Shown piece after piece: positions 30,407 to 38,751 of a DNA stretch of 64,000 bases. The position numbers and the translations under genes were made by a program. Origin of the DNA: Actinomycetota bacterium (GTDB taxonomy: Bacteria; Actinomycetota; CADDZG01; JAHWKV01); the NCBI GenBank assembly GCA_019347715.1, contig JAHWKU010000003.1:1-64000 (forward strand), in the 5' to 3' direction. Below the pieces are notes generated by a model that worked only from the letters and a program-made list of their open reading frames with translations, ran no database searches and was not told where the DNA came from. Numbering within the stretch: the first letter of the stretch is position 1; the number at the start of each line of letters is the position of its first letter.

Positions 30407-31320
30407 GCGGCTTTCCAGATCGACTCGGACAGGGCTTCACGGACCCAGCGGTGGTGATCCCATACCGCCCGGCGCTTCGAGAGCCTGGCTTCCGTCCTCG
30501 GCCCTTCTCCCTTCACGACCTTCCAGAACGGGTCCCAGTCGATCTCGCCGTGGATCCATTGTCCCGATTCCGAATCGTGGTGCAGACCATTGTCGGGCAG
30601 TTCGAACCCGAGGTCGAGGATCCTCGGCACGTAGTGGTCGAGGAACTCCTGGCGAAGCTCTTCGTTGGACTTGCTCTTCACCCTGTATTTGAGCAGCACG
30701 TCCTTGTCGGGATTCGATGGGGGACCGTAGAAGTGCATGATCGGCTCCCACCAGCGGTCGAGGCCGTCCTGGAACATCCACCGCTGCCGCTCGGTGCCGT
30801 TGGCGAGCTCGAGCGTGATGTCCTCACCGTGGCGCAGGTGCAGCTGCTCTTCTGAACAGATGCGCTTCATGACTCTCGCGTATGGGGCGTAAGAGCAGTC
30901 GAGGAGGGCTCGCTGTGTGACGAGGGCAGCACCGTCGATGAGCCATCCGATGATTGCGACGTCTCCCCAATGTTCGGTCGGATAGTGAAAGACGTTGTGG
31001 AACTTCGTGCGGCCGTGGATCAGGTCCTCGAACATCGCTTCTCTCGTTTTGCCCAGGTCCTCGGCCACCCGGTAGAGAAGTTGCCCATGACCGACTTCGT
31101 CCTGGACCTTGGCGGTGAGCGACATCTTGCGTCTCAAGCTGGGGGCCCGAGGTATCCATTCTCTTTCGGGCAGTGCCCCCATGACCTCAGAGTTGGCGTG
31201 CATCTCGATGAACTTGAGGGTTGCGAGCCGGTAGTCATCCGGCATCCAGTCGTTGGTCTCGACTTTCTCGCCAGCGTCGATCCGTGTCTGGAATTCTGCA
31301 AGTTTGTCCTCGTAGGTCAT
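30403..31320 (-). CDS. paaA: Phenylacetyl-CoA epoxidase catalytic subunit PaaA
   Basis: PaaA holds the di-iron site that epoxidises the aromatic ring of phenylacetyl-CoA. The 305 residues include PEREWIPRAPSLRRKMSLTA, the metal-ligand segments AKVQDEVGHGQLLYR and CSEEQLHLRHGED, and the C-terminal WDPFWKVVKGEGP. It follows the TetR gene by 15 bases. paaE (reductase) and paaK (ligase) are not in the window. Confidence 0.96.
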   Translation of the reverse strand: MTYEDKLAEFQTRIDAGEKVETNDWMPDDYRLATLKFIEMHANSEVMGALPEREWIPRAPSLRRKMSLTAKVQDEVGHGQLLYRVAEDLGKTREAMFEDLIHGRTKFHNVFHYPTEHWGDVAIIGWLIDGAALVTQRALLDCSYAPYARVMKRICSEEQLHLRHGEDITLELANGTERQRWMFQDGLDRWWEPIMHFYGPPSNPDKDVLLKYRVKSKSNEELRQEFLDHYVPRILDLGFELPDNGLHHDSESGQWIHGEIDWDPFWKVVKGEGPRTEARLSKRRAVWDHHRWVREALSESIWKAA

Positions 31321-31335
31321 GGGCTTACCTCCCGG

Positions 31336-31926
31336 TCAGTCGCGGCTTTTGATCCCGTTCAGGATCATGTCGGAGAAAACTCGAGCGATTTCTTGTGAAG
31401 AGAGTGCACCTTGCGGGTTGTACCACTGATATACCCAGTTGACGGTCGAAAGGATGAGAAGGGTGGCGAATCGGGGATCGAGATCGGCAGGAAATACCTC
31501 CCATTCGATGCCTTCTTCGATGATCTCTGTAACGAGTGACTCGTATAGGTCTCTTTTCGCCAGGATCTCGGAGCGCCGGTCGTCGGAGAGGAATTTCCAA
31601 TCGTTCAGGAACACCGTCGATGCGTCCATGTGCTCGGCCACAGTTTCCACATGAGCGGCGATTGCCATTCGCACCTTCTCCTCGGGATCATCTTCCGAGG
31701 CGAGTACCTCTTCCATGCGAGTGATGAACCGGTCGGCTCCCCACTCGACGATGTCGTAGAGCAGATCCTCCTTGGAAGCGATGTGGGCATACAGGGAGCC
31801 GCGCAGGATGCCCATCGCCTCGGCCAGGTGCTGCATGGAGGTGCCGTGGTAACCCCGCTCGGAAAAGAGCTGGGCCGCTCGCTGGAGCAACTCGGTTCTT
31901 CGTTGAGCCTTTTCGGTGACCGCCAC
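31336..31926 (-). CDS. TetR-family transcriptional regulator, probably of the paa operon
   Basis: The 196-residue protein has an N-terminal TetR helix-turn-helix (AAQLFSERGYHGTSMQHLAEAMGILRGSLYAHIASKEDLL, residues ~18-57) and a helical ligand domain. A GTG at 31926 is chosen; the frame extends upstream into bases that encode nth on the other strand and has no family similarity. Being the first gene of the tetR-paaA-dinB-paaBCD transcript suggests it controls the operon, probably through the palindrome at 31940-31953. Phenylacetyl-CoA would be the expected effector, as in PaaR of other actinobacteria. Confidence 0.88.
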   Translation of the reverse strand: MAVTEKAQRRTELLQRAAQLFSERGYHGTSMQHLAEAMGILRGSLYAHIASKEDLLYDIVEWGADRFITRMEEVLASEDDPEEKVRMAIAAHVETVAEHMDASTVFLNDWKFLSDDRRSEILAKRDLYESLVTEIIEEGIEWEVFPADLDPRFATLLILSTVNWVYQWYNPQGALSSQEIARVFSDMILNGIKSRD

Positions 31927-31939
31927 GCTCGAATGATAC

Positions 31940-31953
31940 CAAACGACTGTTTG
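31940..31953. promoter_or_regulatory. Candidate TetR operator between tetR-paa and nth
   Basis: CAAAC-GACT-GTTTG is a perfect palindrome (5+4+5) located 14 bases upstream of the tetR start and 51 bases upstream of nth. Position and shape fit a TetR-type operator. A second GTTTG follows nearby (within TTTGTTTG). No alignment with known PaaR sites could be done. Confidence 0.4.
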
Positions 31954-31991
31954 TTTGTGGCCTTTTTCAGCTCGGAGGCGGAGTCCCTGCC

Positions 31992-31997
31992 TAGAAT
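31992..31997 (+). promoter_or_regulatory. Candidate -10 element (TAGAAT), leaderless nth
   Basis: TAGAAT lies exactly seven bases before the ATG of nth at 32005, the same arrangement as at 10772 before the acs-like gene. No Shine-Dalgarno sequence precedes the ATG, and no -35 element is recognisable. Confidence 0.45.
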
Positions 31998-32004
31998 CGC
32001 CAAT

Positions 32005-32685
32005 ATGAAGGCCAGCCCCAAGAAGGCGGTACGCAAGAAACTCTCCAGGACCGATCCGGCCGAGGCCCGGTTTCCCGAGATCTGGAGGAGGCTGTACCGG
32101 GAATATCCCGATGCAAAGTGCGCCCTCAACTTCTCCAATGCCCACGAGATGCTCTTCGCGACCATTCTCTCGGCGCAGTGCACCGACGTGATGGTGAATC
32201 GGGTCACTGCCGATCTCTTTCGCAAATATCGGACGCTCGATGACTATGCGAAGGCCGATCCGCTCGAGTTCGAAAAGGACATCAAGCCCACGGGGTTCTT
32301 CCGCCAAAAGACCAAGAGCATCCAGTCCACCGCTCGCCAGCTCATCGACGAGTTCGGCGGAAGGGTCCCAGACAAGATGGAGGATCTGGTCAGGCTGAGA
32401 GGTGTCGCGCGCAAGACGGCTAACATCGTCCTCGGAAATGCCTACGACAAGATCGAAGGGATCGCGGTCGATACCCACGTCAAGCGCCTGTCCAAGCGAC
32501 TGGGATTCACCGACCACGACGATCCAGTGAAAGTGGAACGCGATCTAATGGAGCTGGTGCCGAAGAAGAAGTGGTTGCAGATGACTTATCTTCTGATCGA
32601 GCACGGCAGGGCGGTCTGCAAGGCCCCCGTGCCGCGCTGCGAGGAATGCGTCATCAATCACCTGTGTCCTTCGTCGAGGGTATGA
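32005..32685 (+). CDS. nth: Endonuclease III
   Basis: This 226-residue base-excision repair glycosylase/AP lyase removes oxidised pyrimidines. It keeps the helix-hairpin-helix RLRGVARKTANIVLG with the catalytic lysine, the catalytic aspartate in AVDTHVKRLSKRLG, and the four-cysteine [4Fe-4S] loop C-x6-C-x2-C-x5-C at the C-terminus (CKAPVPRCEECVINHLC). ATG at 32005 fits the N-terminal alignment and the candidate leaderless promoter. The DUF72 gene follows after one base. Confidence 0.96.
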   Translation: MKASPKKAVRKKLSRTDPAEARFPEIWRRLYREYPDAKCALNFSNAHEMLFATILSAQCTDVMVNRVTADLFRKYRTLDDYAKADPLEFEKDIKPTGFFRQKTKSIQSTARQLIDEFGGRVPDKMEDLVRLRGVARKTANIVLGNAYDKIEGIAVDTHVKRLSKRLGFTDHDDPVKVERDLMELVPKKKWLQMTYLLIEHGRAVCKAPVPRCEECVINHLCPSSRV

Positions 32686-32686
32686 C

Positions 32687-33406
32687 GTGACCTCCCCGGG
32701 CCGGCTTTTCATAGGGACCTCGGGCTTCGCGTACAAGGAATGGAAAGGGAACTTTTATCCCGAAGGTCTCTCGGACAAGAAGATGCTGCACCATTACTCG
32801 CGACAGCTTCCATCCGTTGAGATCAACTACACGTTCCGGCGGCTTCCTTCCGAATCTACCCTCGCCACATGGAAGACGGAGAGTGCCGACGGCTTCAAGG
32901 TAACCCTCAAGGCTTCGCAGCGGATCACTCACGTAAAGAGGCTGAAAGAAGTCCAGGAAGAAGTGGATGAGTTCCTGCGCCGGGCCAAACTGCTCGATGA
33001 CCGGCTTGGAGTGATCTTCTTTCAGACGCCTCCAAAGCTCGTCTATGACCGCGAACGACTGGAAAAGATGCTGGTTGGTCTGCCCCCTCTTTTCCGATAC
33101 GCATTCGAGTTTCGGCACGAATCTTTCTTCGAGGCGGAACCGCGCGAACTTCTTGCGGAACATTCGGTGGCACTGGTCGGGGCAGACACTCAAGAGAAGC
33201 CCATCGAGCAGGTTCCCGTTACCGCACGAGACTTTGCGTATCTGCGCCTTCGGAAGGAGGAGTACCAAGCGGACGAACTGCAGGGCTGGGCGAAACGGAT
33301 CAGGGAGACCCTCGACGCCGGCAAAGACGTGTACTGCTACTTCAAACACGAAGGCGGAGGAATCGGACCGGCATACGCCCAGACGGTGAAGGAATCGGTC
33401 GGATGA
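32687..33406 (+). CDS. DUF72 family protein
   Basis: The 239-residue TIM-barrel-like protein has the family N-terminus (FIGTSGFAYKEWKGNFYPEGL), SVEINYTFRRLPS, FQTPPKL and FEFRHESFF blocks. DUF72 proteins are often encoded near nth/DNA-repair or metabolic genes, but their function is not known. The GTG start overlaps nothing but comes one base after the nth stop; its own stop overlaps the next gene by four bases (ATGA). Confidence 0.9.
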   Translation: MTSPGRLFIGTSGFAYKEWKGNFYPEGLSDKKMLHHYSRQLPSVEINYTFRRLPSESTLATWKTESADGFKVTLKASQRITHVKRLKEVQEEVDEFLRRAKLLDDRLGVIFFQTPPKLVYDRERLEKMLVGLPPLFRYAFEFRHESFFEAEPRELLAEHSVALVGADTQEKPIEQVPVTARDFAYLRLRKEEYQADELQGWAKRIRETLDAGKDVYCYFKHEGGGIGPAYAQTVKESVG

Positions 33407-34491
33407 CTGAGGATGCCAAGCTCTTCACGATCGATGACTACGAAGAGGCGGCGAAGCGCGTCCTGCCGAAGATGGCATACGACTACTTTCGTTCCGGCGC
33501 CGACGAAGAACGGACGCTGAAGGCCAACCGAAAGGCATTTCGCAACTATGAGATCTGGTACCGGGTTCTCGTCGACGTAACAGAGCGTGATACGTCAACG
33601 TCCGTGCTCGGGATCCCCCTGAGAGCTCCGATAATCGTTGCTCCGACTGCATACCAGAAGCTGGCACATCCAGAAGGAGAGGTGGCGGCCGCGCTAGGGG
33701 CCGCCGAAGCCGGAACGATCTTTACGTTGTCGACTCTCGCCACATCCACGATAGAGGAAGTCGCCGCTGCTTCCGCCGGGCCGAAATGGTTTCAGCTCTA
33801 CGTTCACAAAGACCGCGGGCTGACGAAGTCTCTTCTCGACAGGGCAGAGGCTGCTGGATATGTGGGGATAGTCCTGACCGTTGATGCTCCGATGCTGGGC
33901 CGCCGGCTGCGAGACGAACGCAATGCATTCGCTCTGCCGGAAGGGCTTTCCATGGTGAACCTTGCAGAGATGGCCGACGATGTCTCGCGGGCGGAGGCGG
34001 GTTCTGCCCTGTCCTCGTACGCGGCCTCGCGTCACGATCCTTCATTGTCCTGGAGCGATATCGACTGGATCCGATCGAACTCGACCTTGCCGCTCTTGGT
34101 GAAAGGGATAGTCAGGGCCGACGACGCGGGCCGAGCCTCAGATGCCGGAGTTGACGGAGTGGTGATCTCGAACCACGGTGGCCGACAAGTAGATGGGGCC
34201 CCCGCGACGATCGACGCTCTTCCTGCTGCGGTCGACGCCGTCGGCGGCCGGTGCGATGTATTGATGGACGGTGGAGTCCGGTGGGGAAGCGATGTCTTCA
34301 AGGCGATCGGACTGGGGGCCAAGGCAGTTCTTGTCGGGAGACCGGTGGTATGGGGACTTGCGATCGACGGCGCTGCCGGTGTCTCCGCCGTTTTGGATCT
34401 ACTGCGCGAAGAGCTGGCGAATGTTATGGCGCTCGCCGGGTGCCCCAACCTCGCCGCGATCGATCGCGACGTCGTTCGCAGAACGGGCTAG
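33403..34491 (+). CDS. FMN-dependent alpha-hydroxy acid oxidase/dehydrogenase
   Basis: The 362-residue (beta/alpha)8 flavoenzyme belongs to the glycolate oxidase / lactate oxidase family, oxidising 2-hydroxy acids to 2-oxo acids. Visible residues are the N-terminal YDYFRSGADEE helix, APTAYQKLAHPEGE, WFQLYVHKDR, VLTVDAPMLGRR, the catalytic-base and substrate-arginine block ISNHGGRQVDGAPAT, and the FMN-phosphate segment VLMDGGVRWGSDVFKAIGLGA. It overlaps the DUF72 stop as ATGA. Whether it uses oxygen or another acceptor cannot be decided. Confidence 0.92.
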   Translation: MTEDAKLFTIDDYEEAAKRVLPKMAYDYFRSGADEERTLKANRKAFRNYEIWYRVLVDVTERDTSTSVLGIPLRAPIIVAPTAYQKLAHPEGEVAAALGAAEAGTIFTLSTLATSTIEEVAAASAGPKWFQLYVHKDRGLTKSLLDRAEAAGYVGIVLTVDAPMLGRRLRDERNAFALPEGLSMVNLAEMADDVSRAEAGSALSSYAASRHDPSLSWSDIDWIRSNSTLPLLVKGIVRADDAGRASDAGVDGVVISNHGGRQVDGAPATIDALPAAVDAVGGRCDVLMDGGVRWGSDVFKAIGLGAKAVLVGRPVVWGLAIDGAAGVSAVLDLLREELANVMALAGCPNLAAIDRDVVRRTG

Positions 34492-36317
34492 CCCGCACCG
34501 CCGCCTCCGCCGCCGCCTCCTCCGCCGCCACCTCCGCTCGAGCCACCGCCACTCCCCGATGAGGACGACGAGGACACCGCGCTCGCCATGGTGGCTGAGA
34601 CCGATGAGGTGATCGAAGAAATGCTCGGAAAGGCTGCCCCTCCTCCAGACGAGCTGACGAATGATGGAGTCAGCGATCCGCCTGTGGCGGCCTGGTATGC
34701 CGGCTCGAGACGGCGCATGTTCTTTTCGACCTCGTCTGCAACGCCAAGCGGGACCGCGTAGACGAGATAGCGCTCCCACATTGGAAGCGCGGCGGGGGGC
34801 ATGTCCTTTAGCTGAGAGAAGTCGGTGATGAAGCGTTTGAAGGCTTTCCATTGCGCGTGCTGGGTGGCTCCGGCGAGCGTCCTGCGCCTCACGGTTCTCC
34901 CGAGCAGGACCTGAAGACCACCCCATACGGCTGGGATGAACCCAAGGTAATTCTCTCCGGCAGTTACGAGCAGGATGCCGATCGCCGAAATGAGTCCTCC
35001 GATGACCCCGTTGAGCCACATCTTTCCAATGCTGATCTTCTCGATCCAGCCGGTTTTGTCGGCTGCTTTCTTCACTTCTTTCTTCCACTCCGAATGCCAG
35101 CTGCTGAAGGTGCTCTTGTTGGCCTTGGCGTAGTCGGCTATCTGCTCGTCCGTCACCGCTTTGCCGTCGCCGACCAGATCGATCAGGCTCATCAGTTCTG
35201 CTTCGAATGGCTCAAGCCGATCCGATTCTTCTCGACCTGGCACTCGCTCGAATGAGTGAACCTTGCGCTTTCTGAACATTCCTTCTTCGGATTGGTTGAT
35301 CGCGAGGTGGCCGCGCCTGGCCAGGTCTAGGAATGTCGCGGAGATGTCGTCGCTATGGGATTTCCCATACCGGTATATGTATCCGACGACCGCGGGAGGA
35401 AGGTCCGTAGGAAATTCCCGGTAGTAATCGCCAACGTAGGGCCGGTACTCCTTTCCATAGCGGAGATATAGGTAGGTGAACATGGCCATTCCGAATAGTG
35501 GAAGCAGCACAACGAGAGCCAGGAGGCCCCTCGCGACCCACCTTTTCCGATCGGCCTCCCGCGCGAAGCGCGTCTCCTCGGCCTTGGCGGCGGCAAGGCG
35601 CGTGCCGGGGTGTTCTTCCGCTCCAGGGACGAGCTCGTTCGGGAAGAGCATTCTTGCTTCGACGAAGGTCTCGGCCGGGACATCCGAGGTGGTCCCTACT
35701 ATCTCGGTCGCCGACGTGCTGCGTATCTCTCCGTTTAGAGGTCCGTGCTGGAAGATCTGCAGCGCGGGGAAACTTGCTCCCGGCTCGGGAAGGATCACCC
35801 GGTACCGGAGCGACCGCGTCCCAACGTCCCAGCCCTCTCCGAGGAATTTCCAGTAGAGCTCTGCCACATCGTCGTACGAGTCAACGGCCCGCATGACTCT
35901 GTAGGTGATACGGAAGGTTCGCTCTTCATCAACTGCCCGGTAGTACCAAGTGGTCCTTAGTCGATCGCCTTGGTCGGCGATGAAGAATGTGCCCGGGGTC
36001 TTTACCGGTTCCAAATCTTTGGGGGTTGCCGGGCGAAACCGCTCGCTGTTCTCCCAGATCTGGATGTCGGTGTATTCCCAGCCAGGGTTGGTGGGAAGGT
36101 CGATGAACGCAAACGTGAAATCTCCATCGAAGTCGAACGTCCGGTTCTCGGTAACGGTCATGTTTCCATCGCGGTCGATCTCGGCAACGATGTCTACGGA
36201 CGAAAACTCGTAGCCCTTGGCAGAGGCGGGGGCCGCGATGCTCAGGAGCAGTACGGTGAGTAGAGCTACGGCGAGCAGCCGTGCTCCCTTAATATCCCTC
36301 GTGTGCCAGAGACCCAT
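34488..36317 (-). CDS. DUF2207 family membrane protein
   Basis: The 609-residue protein has a signal peptide (RLLAVALLTVLLLSIAAPASA), an extracytoplasmic beta-rich DUF2207 domain (VDIVAEIDRDGNMTVTENRTFDFDG, ~residues 38-250), and a TM helix at about 305-325 (LLALVVLLPLFGMAMFTYLY). A cytoplasmic region follows, then a second TM pair near 490-530. The C-terminus ends in a serine- and glycine-rich tail that is mostly glycine over the final 25 residues, as in many DUF2207 proteins. ATG at 36317 starts just before the signal peptide. Its start overlaps the divergent hydrolase start by 15 bases. Function unknown. Confidence 0.85.
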   Translation of the reverse strand: MGLWHTRDIKGARLLAVALLTVLLLSIAAPASAKGYEFSSVDIVAEIDRDGNMTVTENRTFDFDGDFTFAFIDLPTNPGWEYTDIQIWENSERFRPATPKDLEPVKTPGTFFIADQGDRLRTTWYYRAVDEERTFRITYRVMRAVDSYDDVAELYWKFLGEGWDVGTRSLRYRVILPEPGASFPALQIFQHGPLNGEIRSTSATEIVGTTSDVPAETFVEARMLFPNELVPGAEEHPGTRLAAAKAEETRFAREADRKRWVARGLLALVVLLPLFGMAMFTYLYLRYGKEYRPYVGDYYREFPTDLPPAVVGYIYRYGKSHSDDISATFLDLARRGHLAINQSEEGMFRKRKVHSFERVPGREESDRLEPFEAELMSLIDLVGDGKAVTDEQIADYAKANKSTFSSWHSEWKKEVKKAADKTGWIEKISIGKMWLNGVIGGLISAIGILLVTAGENYLGFIPAVWGGLQVLLGRTVRRRTLAGATQHAQWKAFKRFITDFSQLKDMPPAALPMWERYLVYAVPLGVADEVEKNMRRLEPAYQAATGGSLTPSFVSSSGGGAAFPSISSITSSVSATMASAVSSSSSSGSGGGSSGGGGGGGGGGGGGAG

Positions 36318-37088
36318 CACGACTCCTTGCGCATATCGTACGAGGTTCAGGGCGAGGGGGATCCGATCCTGCTTCTTCCCGGAACAGCCACCGACTCCTC
36401 GATGTGGATCCCGTCGGCCGCGGCGTACCTCGGTGGTTACCGTACGATCATGGTCGATCCGCGGGATACCCCAAAGTCCGATCAGGGCGGTGGCCCCTAC
36501 ACCCCAGGCGATCTCGCCGGAGAAGCGCTGGCCGTCATGGATGCAGAAGGAGTCGATAAGGCCCATGTCGCTGGTTACAGTCTGGGCGGAGCGGCTGCCC
36601 AGCATCTCGCGGTAGGGGCTCCGGACAGGATTCGTTCACTCATGTTGATTTGCACGTGGGCCGCGAGTGACGCATGGCTTCGTCATCTCTTCTCGTGGCT
36701 GGCGGACGGCGCAGAAGCGATCGGGATGGAGTGGGCAAACCGTGCAGTGCTCTCGCTGACGCTTTCAGCAGAAACCCATCAGTCCGATTCCTACGAGAGC
36801 TTACTGATGTTCCTCAATGCTTGGGGTCAGTCGTCTGATGAGCTGGCTCGCCAGCTTCGCGCCGATGCCGCTCACGATGCTTCCGAGAAGCTCGGTGGGA
36901 TCAAGATCCCAACGGTCGTGATCGGAGCGGGCCGGGACGTATTCGTGCCGCTCAGGTATCAGCAGCTGCTCGCAGAGATCATTCCCACAGCACGGCTCGA
37001 GGTCTTCGAGTCTGCGGCTCACGGGCTTCCGCTGGAATCCCCCCAGGAGCTTTTCTCGGAGATGACCGGATTCCTGCAGGATCAGTAG
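36303..37088 (+). CDS. Alpha/beta hydrolase
   Basis: The 261-residue hydrolase-fold protein has LLLPGTATDSSMW (oxyanion loop), MVDPRDTPKSD, the nucleophile elbow AGYSLGGAAA (Ser at ~94), the acid-containing VIGAGRDVFVP and the C-terminal histidine in SAAHGLPLESP. The start is GTG at 36303; no other start codon lies before the first strand. It is divergent from and overlaps the DUF2207 start, and its stop overlaps the cupredoxin stop by seven bases. Confidence 0.85.
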   Translation: MPETHHDSLRISYEVQGEGDPILLLPGTATDSSMWIPSAAAYLGGYRTIMVDPRDTPKSDQGGGPYTPGDLAGEALAVMDAEGVDKAHVAGYSLGGAAAQHLAVGAPDRIRSLMLICTWAASDAWLRHLFSWLADGAEAIGMEWANRAVLSLTLSAETHQSDSYESLLMFLNAWGQSSDELARQLRADAAHDASEKLGGIKIPTVVIGAGRDVFVPLRYQQLLAEIIPTARLEVFESAAHGLPLESPQELFSEMTGFLQDQ

Positions 37089-37783
37089 CCGGAGCGTCTC
37101 ATCCGTGAGATGAAGTAACCGAACTGTCCGATCGCGGTGACCAGAAGAATGGCGGCCGATGCTGCGGCCGGTCGGTTCACGGCAGGGTTTTGCGGAGCAG
37201 CAGCTTCCGGCAGTGGCGAATCGCCGTCGTCGGAAGGCTCAACGCCCGAATCCCGTAGCTCCAGCTCCGGCGGCTGGTTGGTGGACTGAGGGATGGGAAG
37301 GGGAGACGGGCTTGGCGACGGACTCGGAGAAGGCGACGGCGAGGGACTAGGAGAGGGGGAAGGTGATGGTTCCGGAACACCGGCCCCTACGACGACGCGT
37401 CCTCTCATCTGAGTGGGATGGACCCCGCACCGAAAGACGTAGGTGCCCGAAGCCCCGAAGGTAACTGTGACCGCGGTGACGGTGCCGGTTTCGGGCTGTG
37501 GCAGTGGCTTTATGTCGGTCCATGGGCATCGATTGTTCGACTCCTCCTGGACGCACTGGACCGAATGCCCATCTTCTGTGTCGTAGTCGCGGTTCTCGAA
37601 CCTCACCGATTGGCCTGACGTGATGGCAGCTTGGTTTGACTCAGGAACGGCAGAGTTATGCCATGCCACCGGTGGTTCGTCGTCGGCATAGAACCCGGCT
37701 TCCGCAGCCGAAGATATCGACGGGAGTAAGGCCGCGCCGACGGCGACGATCGTAAACGCGAGAACCCTGTTTCGAAGACTCAT
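37082..37783 (-). CDS. Membrane-anchored cupredoxin (plastocyanin-like protein)
   Basis: The 233-residue protein has a signal peptide (MSLRNRVLAFTIVAVGAALLPSISSA) and a cupredoxin domain. Type 1 copper ligands are plausible as His in EDGHSVQCVQ and the C-terminal Cys, His and Met of YVFRCGVHPTQMRG. After the domain comes a Ser-Pro repeat of about a dozen units (a cell-envelope spacer), then a C-terminal TM helix (AILLVTAIGQFGYFI) and a basic tail. Such proteins carry electrons in the envelope. ATG at 37783 is chosen; longer starts lack a signal sequence. Confidence 0.82.
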   Translation of the reverse strand: MSLRNRVLAFTIVAVGAALLPSISSAAEAGFYADDEPPVAWHNSAVPESNQAAITSGQSVRFENRDYDTEDGHSVQCVQEESNNRCPWTDIKPLPQPETGTVTAVTVTFGASGTYVFRCGVHPTQMRGRVVVGAGVPEPSPSPSPSPSPSPSPSPSPSPSPLPIPQSTNQPPELELRDSGVEPSDDGDSPLPEAAAPQNPAVNRPAAASAAILLVTAIGQFGYFISRMRRSGY

Positions 37784-37804
37784 TTCAATGGGGAGACCAG
37801 GATA

Positions 37805-38746
37805 GTGGCAGGTAGCATGCACGGCATGACGCTTGGACATCTGGCGATCATGCTGGCCGCGATTCTTTGGGCGATCGGTGCAACCTTCGCGCGCACGCTG
37901 ATCGATAGAGGGGCATCGGTGGTTGAGCTCACCGCGGGAAGGGCCTGGATCGCATTGGTGGGCCTGGGGCTGCTCGTTCTTCTGAGAAGGAAGAGCACGG
38001 CGCACGCACCGAACGAATCAGCGAGCAACATGTGGGTCCACCTCCTTGGGTTCGGCTTTGCTCTAGTAGGAGCGAACTTCACGTATTACGCCGCCATCTC
38101 GCTTCTTCCGGTTGCCGTTGCCATCATCATCCAATACACCGCTCCGGGTCTCGTTGTGGTCTGGAAGGCACTGGTGGCAGGGGAGCCCGCTTCCCGCCGC
38201 GTCGTTGCCGCCCTCGTCCTCGCGCTTGCCGGAGTTCTGCTGATCTCCGGCGTCGTCCAGCTTGGCGGAATGGCCTTGCTGCCTGCTGCCGGAATCGCGC
38301 TCGGCGCGGGTTCGGCGGTTTCATTCGCAGCGTATGTGCTGATTGGAGAGAACGTCGGCCGGCGACTGGGGAGCGATCGTGCGGTGTTCTACGGGTTTCT
38401 GGTCGCGAGCGTCTTTTGGAGTGGCGTCTTGGCGTTTAGAGGACGGCCCGACACTCTCTTGGAGCCCTCCTTCGTCCCGGGGATCCTGTTTCTCGGGATC
38501 TTCACGACGATCCTGCCTTTCCTTCTGTTTCTTTGGGGCCTGGGCACGATCAGGGCATCGGCTGCTGGAATCATCTCGACCCTCGAGCCGGTCGGTGCCG
38601 CCGTGCTTGCCTATCTATGGCTGGGACAATCTCTTACTTTTCTGCAGCTCCTGGGAGCCACCGCGGTGCTTCTCGGCATCGCGGTGGTCCAAACGGAACG
38701 CCCGGCGAGTGATGAGGCGATGGCGGAGAGGGCCGCCGTCGAATAG
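37805..38746 (+). CDS. EamA/DMT-superfamily transporter
   Basis: The 313-residue protein has ten hydrophobic segments in two five-helix halves. The first half includes LAIMLAAILWAIGATFART and the second FLGIFTTILPFLLFLWGLGTIRAS and STLEPVGAAVLAYLWLGQSLTF, the family EamA signature. These are metabolite or drug exporters of the RhaT/YdcZ type. GTG 37805 and ATGs at 37817 and 37826 are all possible starts; GGGGAG at 37790 fits 37805. Confidence 0.85.
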   Translation: MAGSMHGMTLGHLAIMLAAILWAIGATFARTLIDRGASVVELTAGRAWIALVGLGLLVLLRRKSTAHAPNESASNMWVHLLGFGFALVGANFTYYAAISLLPVAVAIIIQYTAPGLVVVWKALVAGEPASRRVVAALVLALAGVLLISGVVQLGGMALLPAAGIALGAGSAVSFAAYVLIGENVGRRLGSDRAVFYGFLVASVFWSGVLAFRGRPDTLLEPSFVPGILFLGIFTTILPFLLFLWGLGTIRASAAGIISTLEPVGAAVLAYLWLGQSLTFLQLLGATAVLLGIAVVQTERPASDEAMAERAAVE

Positions 38747-38751
38747 GAACC

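Noticed and set aside
31927..32517. N-terminal extension of the TetR regulator
   Set aside because: It is the complement of nth and does not resemble any TetR N-terminus.
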